Shown piece after piece: positions 28,101 to 37,400 of a stretch of DNA of 64,000 nucleotides. The notes beneath the pieces were generated by a model. That model searched no databases and was not told the origin of the DNA. It was given only the letters and a program-made list of their open reading frames with translations. The position numbers and the translations under genes are program-made. The stretch is from Marinilabilia rubra (GTDB lineage Bacteria > Bacteroidota > Bacteroidia > Bacteroidales > Marinilabiliaceae), in contig NZ_QEWP01000009.1 of the NCBI RefSeq assembly GCF_003121985.1, forward strand, positions 62,001 to 126,000, read 5' to 3'. Every line of letters starts with the position of its first letter. Position 1 is the stretch's first letter.

Positions 28101-28160
28101 TGTTTGACCATTAATGCCTAACGACAAAGACATTAAAAAAAATAAAAACAATTTTCTCAT
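25128..28160 (-). CDS. GH2 beta-galactosidase-like enzyme with C-terminal beta domains
   Basis: Predicted retaining exo-beta-galactosidase of the periplasm or surface. The start is ATG 28160 (MRKLFLFFLMSLSLGING), since the frame upstream opens only at TTG 28172. GH2 domains follow in order: jelly roll (about 25-185, WRTLDLPHDWSIEGEY, GIGWYRKTIKVPDGW), Ig-like (about 190-295), and TIM barrel (about 300-600, LHGVCNHQDAGALGAA). Glu409 in GNETHGE fits the acid/base, and Glu469 in VGTENTHTW fits the nucleophile. After the DUF4982-like part comes a chitobiase-C-like beta domain (about 800-865, VFYTTDGSLPTVKSM). The last 130 residues form a CBM6/35-like jelly roll (YNGDGYVYFGRNSGGYVEW, CVDELRV). There is no T9SS tail. 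It lies downstream of the second GH2 gene on the same strand. Exact substrate is unknown. Confidence 0.9.
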   Translation of the reverse strand: MRKLFLFFLMSLSLGINGQTNIDFNENWKFSLGDFPEAKSVTDIDKDWRTLDLPHDWSIEGEYKKNNPMGGQCGYLPAGIGWYRKTIKVPDGWKDKYIEIAFDGIFMNSTVWANGQKLGHRPYGWISFGYDISNLVSNSDSITFAVRVDNDKQPSARWYTGSGIYANTWIRVKNKIHIPDSGIFVRTNGNKVIVDTEIKNTLSSKQNALLITSVRDAGGKVVSKHKQRVKAGKDEIKKTSQDLIINNPNLWYPASPYLYTLISEIEHNGQVIDKVETRFGVRDIEWKPETGMWLNDKNIKLHGVCNHQDAGALGAAVPDKILRYRLRQLKDMGVNAIRTAHNPQTPQFYDMCDEMGILVMNEIFDGWSQKAEHDYGAHAFDKWWNRDLTDWIKRDRNHPSVVIYSVGNETHGEIGEKLVARCHELDPTRPVTSGHSASEYMDILGVNGHSERKGFIQNLETDRVFVGTENTHTWQVRGFYRTQTWYRDGYPNERQMPYYYPDLTEKEVFSYDWTNAAGRKNFKQVFNSSYDNAMVRLTSRQNIQQLRDISYYAGSFRWTGHDYLGEASYVHGGWPFKAFMGGAIDLANFEKDLYYLYQSQWTDEPMVHILPHWTHPSMEEGTDIPVWVYSNCDEVELFLNGKSLGKERPGNNWDEMQCEWMVGWSPGELKAIGYNDGFVVAEQTIKTADAPGRIALSVDGEPLKERGKDIVQIRVATLDQKGEFYPYGENRNYFHVIGPAKIRALDNGSPIDTEKHFEATNRIAFFGLARAYIESNNETGNIALLASAILGEKKQISSDQVSIDVQLLSLRGSIPEADIEVFYTTDGSLPTVKSMRYTSPFNVSLGTTVKALVLLNGEAVHIMEERFAQDEGFVWDAAAYPEVPGADQAEDAKIEFAGISVEGSNYNGDGYVYFGRNSGGYVEWYQENDGSPGTYKLKVRYSASEWIRDTHKVLLTVNDESQELTLPSNKNFRNVWQVYEVKVPLKIGANTIQLKALEDGGLCVDELRVE

Positions 28161-28245
28161 ATAACAACCCAATTTAAAAATCTATTAAAACCCTTAATTT
28201 CAACCAAATTGTAATTCGTGATGCATCCTATTAAAGATTCTCAAT

Positions 28246-30588
28246 CTACTTTGTAACCAAAAAATCAACAGCGCCATTTAAACCCTTTTCAGATTTTGCA
28301 GCTAAAGAAATGGACCCTCCGGTTTTCCCAATTCGGACTAGAGCCGTTGCAATACCAGCTTCAGCTTGAACTTTGCCAACATTCATGATCTCAGCATCTC
28401 CATCTAGTAAAAGATCAATTTTCTCCGTAAAATCCGGCACAATGGTGCCATTTTCATCAACTCCGGCGATATATAAAAACAATAAATCATTACAACCGGC
28501 TTCAGGTTCTTTATTGCTTTTGTCTACCCAAAGTTTCAAAGAGACAGGATCTTCGGGTGTTTTCACAACATGCTCTGTAATCAATTGATCCTCAATATAA
28601 CCTTTGGCCTTTAGTTCTCCGGGGCTAAACTCATCAATACTAAAAGTAAAAGGAGGATGTTTAAGATTATAAGAAATAGAATCTGAATCCGGCTTGCGCT
28701 TCTCAATCAGCTCATCGTTCAGGTAAAGAGCAACTTCATCACAGTTGCTAAAAACTTTAACATCCAACGGGGAATCATTATTCCAGTAGGAGGCAATAAA
28801 GAGAGTGGTATCCTTAATAATATCTCTCTGGCTTTTAAAAAAGTAAGTTGAAAATTTAGGCAACCGGAAAATATCCATAATTCCCGAGTGTTCTATTTCA
28901 TCATCATACCCCCTGTTATAATCGTACATAACCCAGTATCCATCAGCAAAAGCGGGAGTATTAAGATTATCATTGTGGGCCTCCTGAACATTTTCCACTT
29001 GCTGAAGCAGGCGAGACTCCCCAAAACCTCGTTTCTGACGACTACTCAGTTCATAACGAAGTTCTTTACCATATTCATGCTGATTTAAACCGGCATTCAT
29101 CGAAAAATATTCCCAATCACCATACTCTGAAACAACATAAGGTTTGATCTGAATTGAATCATAATGCTTGATTCGATGCTGACGAGCCTGAAAGTAAATA
29201 TCATAGACTTCGTTTTTCCAACCTGCAGTATATGTATTTTCCCCCGGATACTGGCGATGTACAATATCATGGAGTTCCTGCATAAAAAACCGTGGCATTT
29301 GAGTTTCATTAAGTGACACCTCCCACGCTAAAACTGAAGCATGATTTCGGTCACGGTAAACCAAATCACGGGCTGAACGATAGCAATACTCTCTAAAGGC
29401 ATCGCTATCTAAATAATACTGCCAACCAAGAATGGCATCTATGGAAACCAGTCCCAACTCATCACAAGCATCCATAAAAGCCGGAGAATGGGGATAATGA
29501 GACAATCGCACATAATCATACCCTGCCTCTTTGATTTTCCATGCGTCACGGTATTGGGCATTATCGGAGAGGGCATACCCGACAAATGGATATTCCTGAT
29601 GACGATTTACACCCCTCAAAAAGGTTTTCTCCCCATTTATATAGAGTTCATTACCCTTAAATTCAAAAGATCTGATGCCAAAACGTGTATCCTGAGAATC
29701 AACAACAACCTGATCTATTAAAACTTTTGTTTTTAAATTGTATAATTTAGGAGAATCAGGAGACCACAACCTTGCATTATCCACCTTTATCGTCTGTAAA
29801 TTTTCAATATCTTCCCCCGGCTTAACAAGCAAATCATTTTTGCTAGTTTGTTCCAGAATCAAATTTCCGTCTAATAATAACTCCTGAACAATTTTTACGG
29901 ATTGAATGCTATCTGAATTATTTTTTATATGGGTTTTAACATTAACAACAGACTGCTTTTCATCAACAACAGGTGTTGTAATAAAGATGCCCCCACCGGC
30001 TTCTTTCTGTTCCAATACGGGGTGGGAGATGTGTACTTTGTTTTTTACAATGAGCCAGGCATTCCGATATAATCCTCCATACATGTTAAAATCAAGAATC
30101 GTTAATGGCTTGGGACCTGTCACCGGATTATCTTCATTATTTAATCTCACCGTAACTACATTTTCTTTCCCGGGAATAATAAAATCTGTGGCATCTACAA
30201 CCACGGGGAGGTAACCACCATTATTCTCAGAAACTTCAATCCCGTTAATCCAAATTAACGAGTGGTTCATGGCTGCCTCAAATTCAATCCAAATCTCTTT
30301 TTCATCATAAATTTCCGGAACAAAAAACGATTTTCTGTACCAACAAGAGCCCTGCCATTGATCATTCACTGTTAATGGTTCGAGTTTTGCGGTGTGGGGC
30401 AAACAAACATTTTCCCAACTTGAGTCATCAAAATCGGACTGAAAAAAGGCACTGTTCTGCATTACAGAATCATCCTGAATCATAAACCTCCAGTCATCAT
30501 TAAAACTAAGTTTTCCAGCTCTTTCACCATCAGCACAACTGCTCAGCAACACCAGAAATAATAAGATAGAAAAAAACGAAATCTTCAT
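28246..30588 (-). CDS. GH2 glycosidase (lipoprotein), second copy
   Basis: Predicted retaining GH2 exo-enzyme. The start at 30588 (MKISFFSILLFLVLLSSC) gives a lipoprotein signal with Cys18; the 21 codons upstream are not needed. The jelly roll (about 30-180, WYRKSFFVPE, NHSLIWINGIEV), Ig domain and TIM barrel (LRGVNRHQEYPFVGYAL) are in order. Glu428 in VSLNETQ is the acid/base candidate and Glu488 in VVSEYGDWEY the nucleophile candidate. The barrel segment differs enough from the GH2 gene next to it that the two are not recent duplicates. It has a C-terminal bacterial Ig-like domain (about 680-780) but no CBM and no sorting tail. It is 85 bases upstream of the other GH2 gene, so they are probably co-transcribed. 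Specificity could be beta-galactosidase or another beta-glycosidase. Confidence 0.88.
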   Translation of the reverse strand: MKISFFSILLFLVLLSSCADGERAGKLSFNDDWRFMIQDDSVMQNSAFFQSDFDDSSWENVCLPHTAKLEPLTVNDQWQGSCWYRKSFFVPEIYDEKEIWIEFEAAMNHSLIWINGIEVSENNGGYLPVVVDATDFIIPGKENVVTVRLNNEDNPVTGPKPLTILDFNMYGGLYRNAWLIVKNKVHISHPVLEQKEAGGGIFITTPVVDEKQSVVNVKTHIKNNSDSIQSVKIVQELLLDGNLILEQTSKNDLLVKPGEDIENLQTIKVDNARLWSPDSPKLYNLKTKVLIDQVVVDSQDTRFGIRSFEFKGNELYINGEKTFLRGVNRHQEYPFVGYALSDNAQYRDAWKIKEAGYDYVRLSHYPHSPAFMDACDELGLVSIDAILGWQYYLDSDAFREYCYRSARDLVYRDRNHASVLAWEVSLNETQMPRFFMQELHDIVHRQYPGENTYTAGWKNEVYDIYFQARQHRIKHYDSIQIKPYVVSEYGDWEYFSMNAGLNQHEYGKELRYELSSRQKRGFGESRLLQQVENVQEAHNDNLNTPAFADGYWVMYDYNRGYDDEIEHSGIMDIFRLPKFSTYFFKSQRDIIKDTTLFIASYWNNDSPLDVKVFSNCDEVALYLNDELIEKRKPDSDSISYNLKHPPFTFSIDEFSPGELKAKGYIEDQLITEHVVKTPEDPVSLKLWVDKSNKEPEAGCNDLLFLYIAGVDENGTIVPDFTEKIDLLLDGDAEIMNVGKVQAEAGIATALVRIGKTGGSISLAAKSEKGLNGAVDFLVTK

Positions 30589-30780
30589 TGTTAATTTATT
30601 GTTAAATAAAGTTTGCCTGCATTCTGTGTATGTCAGAATTGATTCTCTCACTGACCACCTTTACCAATTTTCAGCTAAACAATCGTGAATTATGTCTATG
30701 TGCTTTAAGATTGTATCATTTTTTGAGTTGGAGACATTTCTTTGGTTATCCGCTGTGTGCATTCAAAAGACAACTGAAAT

Positions 30781-31278
30781 TTACAATGCGGAAGCTATTT
30801 GTACCTTAACCTCTTTGAAGCTACTGTTACCAGCGACATCAATCGTCTGAATTTTTAATTTGTATTGCCCAATAGTCGTATTTTCAGGAATAAAGCCAAA
30901 CGGACTTTCATTCTTCAATTCAAAGGATTTTTCAGAAATATGGTAGCCAACCGGATCTGGTTGAAATGAAACTGGATCCGATATACTTGCAACGACATCT
31001 TGAGTATTTAATTCTTCTTTTAATGAAAGGCTTTTCAAATTAGTGGATAGGGTGACAATACAAGTATCCAACCCGACATTATCAGTGAATTGAGCTGTTA
31101 TTTCTATTTCATCTAGTCCGGACAGAAATGAATCACCATCAGCAGGTTTTTCAATAGTAATCTCCGGAGAAATTTCATCCACCGGGGTTTCTTCACTTTC
31201 ATCACCCTTTCCACAACCGGTAAACAAAAACATTGGAATTAAAACACCTATAAAACTATATCTTACAATCCTATTCAT
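30781..31278 (-). CDS. Small DUF4625-like lipoprotein
   Basis: A 165-residue lipoprotein with lipobox FLFTGC (Cys22) and an acidic linker after it (GKGDESEETPVDE). The rest is one Ig-like or FN3-like beta sandwich (ITIEKPADGDSFLSG, ITAQFTDNVGLDTCIVTL, YKLKIQTIDVAGNSSFKEV), the pattern of DUF4625 proteins often found in Bacteroidota PULs. A role in binding glycan or partner enzymes at the surface is inferred from location only. It lies between the T9SS protein and the GH2 pair, on the same strand, with 155 and 192 bases to its neighbours. Confidence 0.75.
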   Translation of the reverse strand: MNRIVRYSFIGVLIPMFLFTGCGKGDESEETPVDEISPEITIEKPADGDSFLSGLDEIEITAQFTDNVGLDTCIVTLSTNLKSLSLKEELNTQDVVASISDPVSFQPDPVGYHISEKSFELKNESPFGFIPENTTIGQYKLKIQTIDVAGNSSFKEVKVQIASAL

Positions 31279-31433
31279 TCCATTTCAATTTTTAATACCC
31301 TCTAACCTGCTAAATAAAACAAGCATGAACTTCGGATAGCCAGTATTAAAAAAGGCCTTCCGAAATTCATTTAAAACAACTCTAAGTAATTAGGAGTTAA
31401 CAACATCCCGGAACCCACATAAAGAAAACAGTA

Positions 31434-32804
31434 TTACTTAATTGTGATTTTCTCAACGATAGTTCTTTTATCTCCTTTGACTCTTAAGATATAAAGGCCT
31501 GAAGGAATCCCTGCCAAAGACAGCCTCTCCAAATCAGATTTAGCAACCAGGGTTTTAACTAAAGTTCCCGTAATATTATAAATTGAGACCTGGCTTCCTT
31601 TTAAATCTTTTAAATAAATATATTCTGTTGCAGGATTTGGGTAGACCTTAATTGACTGCTTATTAACCAAAGAAGCCAAAGAAGAAGGAGTCGTTTCCAC
31701 AACAGAAATATCATCTACACGAAAAGTACCAGAACCTGTTTCAGGAAGATTCTCATTTGGTACACGAACGACCATCAATCGTGAAACGATATCGCCCTCG
31801 GATAATCCTCCTCCGGTATATTCAATAACCTGGGTCTTTTCTATCCATTGACCTCTCTGGGATATTTCATCTAAATTCCAGGAAATGCTTTGAAAACCAA
31901 TTCCACTTTCTCCTTTTATATTTGTTTCAAATCCAGATGGAAATGCAGCTCCGGCTATATCCTCCATAAAAACCTTAACTCTAATTTCATAGAATTTCCC
32001 CATCTCAAGTTCTAAACGACCTTCAGGAATATCTTTTGATGTTGCCATTACATTTACGCTGCTTCCGACAGTAGAATAATCGGCAAAAGAACACTGCAAT
32101 GAAAAAATTCCGGTGGCAGATTCTAAATGATTTACCTCTACGAATTCTTTGTGAGCAGGTTGTATCCACCAACTATCACTACCTGCCTCAAAACTAAAAT
32201 AATTTTCATCAATCTGTGTTCCTGCATCATCAAGATCCACAGCTTCCAATACCTCTATGTCATCTACGTAAAAGGCACCAGATCCTGTCATCCCTGAAAA
32301 GGTGCTTTTGAAGACCTGAACTAAAAATCCTCCATCAACAATATCATTAGGTAACGATATGGTTTGCATCAGCTCAACCCACTCGCCTTTTTTAACATCA
32401 GTAAGATCCCAGTCTACCTGAACCCAATCAGTTTTAAAAATGGTTTTTAATAACGATGGTGCATTATCTTCAACATATACTTTTACTTTCATATAATAGG
32501 TCCCTGCTGTCAAATCAACTTTTGCCCCATCACCTACTACCGTCTCTGCTGCAACGGATGTAGAACCATCACTCAAGGTAGTATAATCAGAGAAGTTAAA
32601 TTTCAAACTGGAAGTTCCTGTTGCTGCTTGCTCAGTGGATATCTCCAAATATGGTGAACTCGCAGCGTTTATCCACCACCCATCGGGACTTTCATTCTCA
32701 AAACCAAAAAATCCTGAAGGCATCAGATTAGTTTGGGCCATTATTAGGCCGGTAAAAGTAAAAAACACAAAAGACCAAAAACCTCTTCGTAAATAATTTT
32801 TCAT
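31434..32804 (-). CDS. Secreted T9SS protein with two carbohydrate-binding-like modules
   Basis: A 456-residue exported protein without a recognisable catalytic domain. The signal peptide ends LIMAQ (about residue 24). Two related jelly-roll modules follow: about 32-190 (FGFENESPDGWWINAAS, VDWDLTDVKKGEWVEL, AFYVDDIEVLE) and about 203-375 (FSFEAGSDSWWIQPAHKEF, ISWNLDEISQRGQWIEK, TFRVDDISVVE). Both resemble the last module of the SGBP at 11034-12674. The C-terminal 75 residues are a T9SS sorting domain (IKVYPNPATEYIYL to KITIK), so it should end up outside the outer membrane. A glycan-binding role is inferred from the module type and the PUL; binding could also be to protein. Confidence 0.78.
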   Translation of the reverse strand: MKNYLRRGFWSFVFFTFTGLIMAQTNLMPSGFFGFENESPDGWWINAASSPYLEISTEQAATGTSSLKFNFSDYTTLSDGSTSVAAETVVGDGAKVDLTAGTYYMKVKVYVEDNAPSLLKTIFKTDWVQVDWDLTDVKKGEWVELMQTISLPNDIVDGGFLVQVFKSTFSGMTGSGAFYVDDIEVLEAVDLDDAGTQIDENYFSFEAGSDSWWIQPAHKEFVEVNHLESATGIFSLQCSFADYSTVGSSVNVMATSKDIPEGRLELEMGKFYEIRVKVFMEDIAGAAFPSGFETNIKGESGIGFQSISWNLDEISQRGQWIEKTQVIEYTGGGLSEGDIVSRLMVVRVPNENLPETGSGTFRVDDISVVETTPSSLASLVNKQSIKVYPNPATEYIYLKDLKGSQVSIYNITGTLVKTLVAKSDLERLSLAGIPSGLYILRVKGDKRTIVEKITIK

Positions 32805-33060
32805 AGCACAAAAATTTAGATTAATACATTAGTGTACTACAAATCACGAGATTTAACTTTTCTTTAAATTATCTTTGAATAAACCAAATGTCTTCAGGAG
32901 TAAATATGTAGCATTCAATAGCCCGCCGTAATGCTATTCTTGGGCTTTTTAAAAAGAACATTTACGTGGCTTGCATCAAAAAACACCCACGCAGGCAGAT
33001 CGGAAAGGTGGAAAAATCACCGCTCCTTTGAACAGAAAATATTCTTTAACGCCTGTTACA

Positions 33061-34284
33061 TTATGGGGTTGATAAGATACAGGTGACTTCTGATGGAAAA
33101 ATTTCAGGACTTTCTTCAATTTTAAATTCATATTCTTCTACAGAACTATTTCCATATATATCACGTGCCATGGTTTTTACAGTGGTCGTTTTGGTAATTT
33201 TCAATTGTATTTCAGGATAAAAAAACTCATTCCAGGTGGCTCCATCATCTAAACTATAGTAACCTCTCCTTTCTCCAGGATATCTATTATCGTGGTAAGG
33301 CTCCGCCAAAGTCAATGTCAATGTAAACGACGCATTTCTAGCGATCCCGCTATCCTCAGATGCAGATATTGTTGGAGGAATATATTCTTTCGAAGTAAAA
33401 GTGGCTATTTCGCCGTCCTCATGGCATACTATCGTTATATGGCCATGAGTCCCTAACATGAATGATTTTAAGCCTGTATCACTTCCCCAGGTATAATTGT
33501 AAAGCTTGTCAAACGATGCATGTGTTAACTCGCCATGACCTGGATTATTACCTGGCATGGTTTGCTTAGTGATAATACCATATTTAGGTTGTATAATTTT
33601 CATAAAATACCCCACAGAAAAATGGTCATCTAACTCAAATTGAGTATGGTGCCCGTATTTCAAAACATCAGCTTTAAGTTCATTCCCATAAGCATTGATA
33701 AGTTCCCTATTTTGATATTCCATGCCATCGCCCATATATAAGAATTTTCTTCCATTGCGCAAATCGGTAATCATACATGCCGCAGAACCGTCATTTTTTC
33801 CTGATTTTGGGTAAGGATCAGGGGGAAATAGTGTTTTGATTTCCACTTCAGGGTCAAGATTTATTAAGGATCCTCTTTTAATTACTTTATATTTAACCTC
33901 CTGATTTAGACTAAAAGGCAGGATCAAAGTGTTAAAAACTGCCTTGGAATCATTTTCATCTACTCCATAAAATTCCGACACATGATACGTTGCAAGAATC
34001 CCGTCCTTTCCTGTCAACCCCCCGTAATGGTCACTATGAGCATGCGTGAGATATACAGCATCAATAGTGGTAATATTCTCCCTCTCTATAAAATTTTTTA
34101 TTCGATTTACATGCCAGGAACTACCCGCATCAATAAGCATGGTTTTACCATTGGGCGTTTGAACTAAGTGTGCATCACCATGCACATGTATGCTATGTAT
34201 CTTTAAACTTTGAGAAAAAATAATATTTACACTCAAAAGCATGAGGCTCAATACAATAATCAGCCTTATTTTAATGTCTATCAT
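33061..34284 (-). CDS. Secreted metallo-beta-lactamase-fold protein (ComEC-like hydrolase domain)
   Basis: A 407-residue protein with an N-terminal signal (about 1-25, ending NIIFSQ). The MBL domain (about 28-285) has the metal-binding THAHSDHYGG (His81, His83, Asp85, His86), an MLIDAGSSWHVNRI strand, FLYMGDGMEYQNRE, and a late YGHHTQF, the arrangement of the soluble hydrolase domain of ComEC/Rec2. Residues about 300-400 are a chitobiase-C/Ig-like beta domain (GYYSLDDGATWNEFF, ARDIYGNSSVEEYEF). The substrate is not evident. Such domains hydrolyse phosphodiesters or related esters; in a PUL it could act on another ester in the polymer, but this is speculation. It lies upstream of the T9SS protein and 157 bases after the hybrid regulator, all on the minus strand. 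Confidence 0.8.
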   Translation of the reverse strand: MIDIKIRLIIVLSLMLLSVNIIFSQSLKIHSIHVHGDAHLVQTPNGKTMLIDAGSSWHVNRIKNFIERENITTIDAVYLTHAHSDHYGGLTGKDGILATYHVSEFYGVDENDSKAVFNTLILPFSLNQEVKYKVIKRGSLINLDPEVEIKTLFPPDPYPKSGKNDGSAACMITDLRNGRKFLYMGDGMEYQNRELINAYGNELKADVLKYGHHTQFELDDHFSVGYFMKIIQPKYGIITKQTMPGNNPGHGELTHASFDKLYNYTWGSDTGLKSFMLGTHGHITIVCHEDGEIATFTSKEYIPPTISASEDSGIARNASFTLTLTLAEPYHDNRYPGERRGYYSLDDGATWNEFFYPEIQLKITKTTTVKTMARDIYGNSSVEEYEFKIEESPEIFPSEVTCILSTP

Positions 34285-34441
34285 TGTTAATCTCGCTTAA
34301 TGCTTTAAAAAACAAGGCTGGGTTCATTCCCTATTGCGGCAAAATGCCATAAGCAGCCTGCAATCTACCGTGCATAGTCTTGACAACCGTTAATCAAATC
34401 TCAATCCTACAAAGCCGTATATCCTGGTGACCATGGAAAAA

Positions 34442-37400
34442 TCATTCCGCAGATAATTTTTTCTTCATCTCATCTGCATATTTTCCCGGAGTAACAGAGT
34501 ATTTGTCCTTAAAAATTTTACTAAAGTGCGTACGACTTTTAAACCCTGTCATCATTGATACCTCAGCAACCGGAACATCCCCATTTACTAACAAATCGGC
34601 AGCTTTTTTAAGTCTAAAGGCCTTTAATAACTCAAAGGGTGTGTATCCTGTAATTGCCTTTACTTTCTGATAAAAATGAGTCCGATTTAGATAAAGTTCT
34701 CGGGCAAAGACATTTATATCCAAATCCTGGTTATCAATATTTTCAGAAATAAGTTGGTAAAGTTTCTCCAGAAAAGCATGGTCTTTTCCCGTATCATTCT
34801 CCTTGTCAAGAGTAAGCGGAAAGTCCATCTGAAAACGTTCTCGTAATTGCTTTCTTCCTTGAAGCAGCGACTCAATTGAAGCAACAAGATGTTCAATATT
34901 GAAAGGTTTTCCTATGTAGGAATCGGCACCTCCCTTTATTCCTTTAATTTGATCTTCTATATCTGTACAGGCGGTTAAAAGAATGACTGGGATATGGCAT
35001 GTTTTAATATCGCATTTTATTTTATCACACAGTTCAAATCCATTAATATTTGGCATTAATACATCACTCACAATAATATCAGGCCATTCTTCATTTAAAG
35101 CCTGATGGCATTTTTCTCCATCAGGGAAAGATTCTACAATAAAAAACTCAGACAAAATATCAGAAATAAATTTCCGCATATCAGCATTGTCTTCAGCTAA
35201 AAACACCTTTGAATTCTTAAATTCGGGATCAACAGATAGTGTTGGATTATTACGCAATTCCAGGTAATTGATACTTGAATGTTTTTCTATTTCTAATATT
35301 TTTTGGATATTTTCTTCCTCGCTCAGTTCTCCATTTTCTGACAGAATCGGTAACCTGATTGAAAAACTTGTTCCTTTACCTACTTCACTTTCCACGCTAA
35401 TAAAACCGTAATGCATCTCAACCAATCTTCTGGTAAAAGCCAATCCAATTCCGGAGCCACCAATATTTTGATGTTTAGGTGATGAAGTGGATTGAAAAAA
35501 GCGATCGAAAACAAATGAAAGGTCTTCCGAAGAAATACCTTGCCCTGTATCACTAATCACTATAAGTAGCTCATCATTCTTTTTTATATATGAAACACTG
35601 ATCCCATCTCCTTCGGAAGTAAATTTGAAAGCATTATTTAAAATATTACTTAGAATTTTCTCTATTTTATCCCTATCCGCTTTAACCCATGTTTCTGATC
35701 CATCTTTTCGATCAATTTTCAGGTTTTTGCCTTCCTGCGAAGCAATGAAATCAAAGTCCTTTATTACATCTGTCAGAAAATCATCAAACAAAAATGTTGA
35801 ATAGTTCAATTTTAATCTTTGATTTTCCGATTTATGAAAGTCTTGAACTTGTTCAACCAATTGGTTCATTCTCTTTAACTGCCTCTTAACCATGAACAAT
35901 TGATTCTGTAGCGTTGTATTTCCTCTAAAATGTTCAGAAATAAAGCTAAATGTTCCACCTATTAACGTCAGGGGAGTTTTTATTTCATGTGAAATATTTA
36001 CAAAGAACCGAAGCTTTTCATCGTTAATCTCTTGGACCTTTTCTTTTTCTACGTGTTCAATTTCCAAATTATGTTTAAGGTTTTGTATTCTCAAGACAAT
36101 CACAATTATCCCGGAAATTATCACCAAAAACAATAAAAAGTAGATACCGTATGCCCAACCGGTTTCCCAAAAAGGAGGGGATATTTTAATCACTATTTGT
36201 CGTGGGGGAGTCCACTTGTTAAAAGAATTTGAAGCCATAACGGAGAATTTATACTCTCCTGGCTTCAATCCCGTAAAGTTTATATATTTCTGATCAGAAA
36301 CAACTTTTATCCATTCGGGACTAACAGGGTCAAGTTTGTATTTTATGTAATGATTTTCGGGTGTTGAAAAATGAATCGATTTGACTTCAATCGAAAAAAC
36401 ATTCTCATTATACCTTAAATCCAGTTCTGACAAATTATTCAAGCGCTTTGTTAATAGTACTCTGCCATTTACAGTATCTCCCGGGAATACTGTTTCATTA
36501 AACATCTTTAAGTCTCCAAATGTCAGATCCGGCAAGGGTTCTTTATCGGGAATATTCTCAGCATCAAAATAAAAGAAGCCATCCAATCCTGAAAACACAA
36601 AGTTCCCATTATCCAATTGTGCTGTTGAGTAGGTAAAATCTTCAAAGGGCAAACCATCCTCCTCATGATAATTCTTTACATCTAATTTTCTGGGATCAAT
36701 TCTATTAAGTCCTATATTAGTGGGAATCCACAGGTTGTTCTTATCATCAAATACAATGGCTTTTACAACATTATTAGACAATCCGTCTTTTTCAGAAAAA
36801 GACACAAACCTCGGATCTCCATTACTATCCAGAACTTTAAAAATTCCACCACCTTCAGTCCCTACCCACAACTGTGTATTGGTCACACGGGTTATTGATG
36901 TCACGAAGTTGCTCGATAAAGAAAGTGGTTCATTATTAATAAATTGACACTGATAAATCTTTGCATTTATTAAACTCACATTTGCCCCGTTTTCAATTCG
37001 AAGTAATCCATCTTTCATCGTTCCAACCCAAATATAATTATACTCCGGATCCTCATATATGGCGAAAACAGGTGAGATTTTTTCAAATTTTATTCCGGCA
37101 TTGTTGTTTATTGATTCTATTTTCTGGATCTCATGCACATCATTTAATACCACCTTGTAAAGATCGTTTTGTGTCCCAAACCAAAGATTGCCACGGCTGT
37201 CTTCATAAATCTTTTTTGGTGCTATTTGATTGAATTGAGGGAAAAACGATGGATCAACCTTTTTGATGTAACGGGTTCCATTTTTCACCACTCCAAGTCC
37301 CAAAGCACCTGGAATTCTTAACCAGATATTCTTATGAGAATCGACAAAAACTGATGTAATGCTAACCGGGTCAACGCCATCTGGCAAATCAAAGGGTAAT

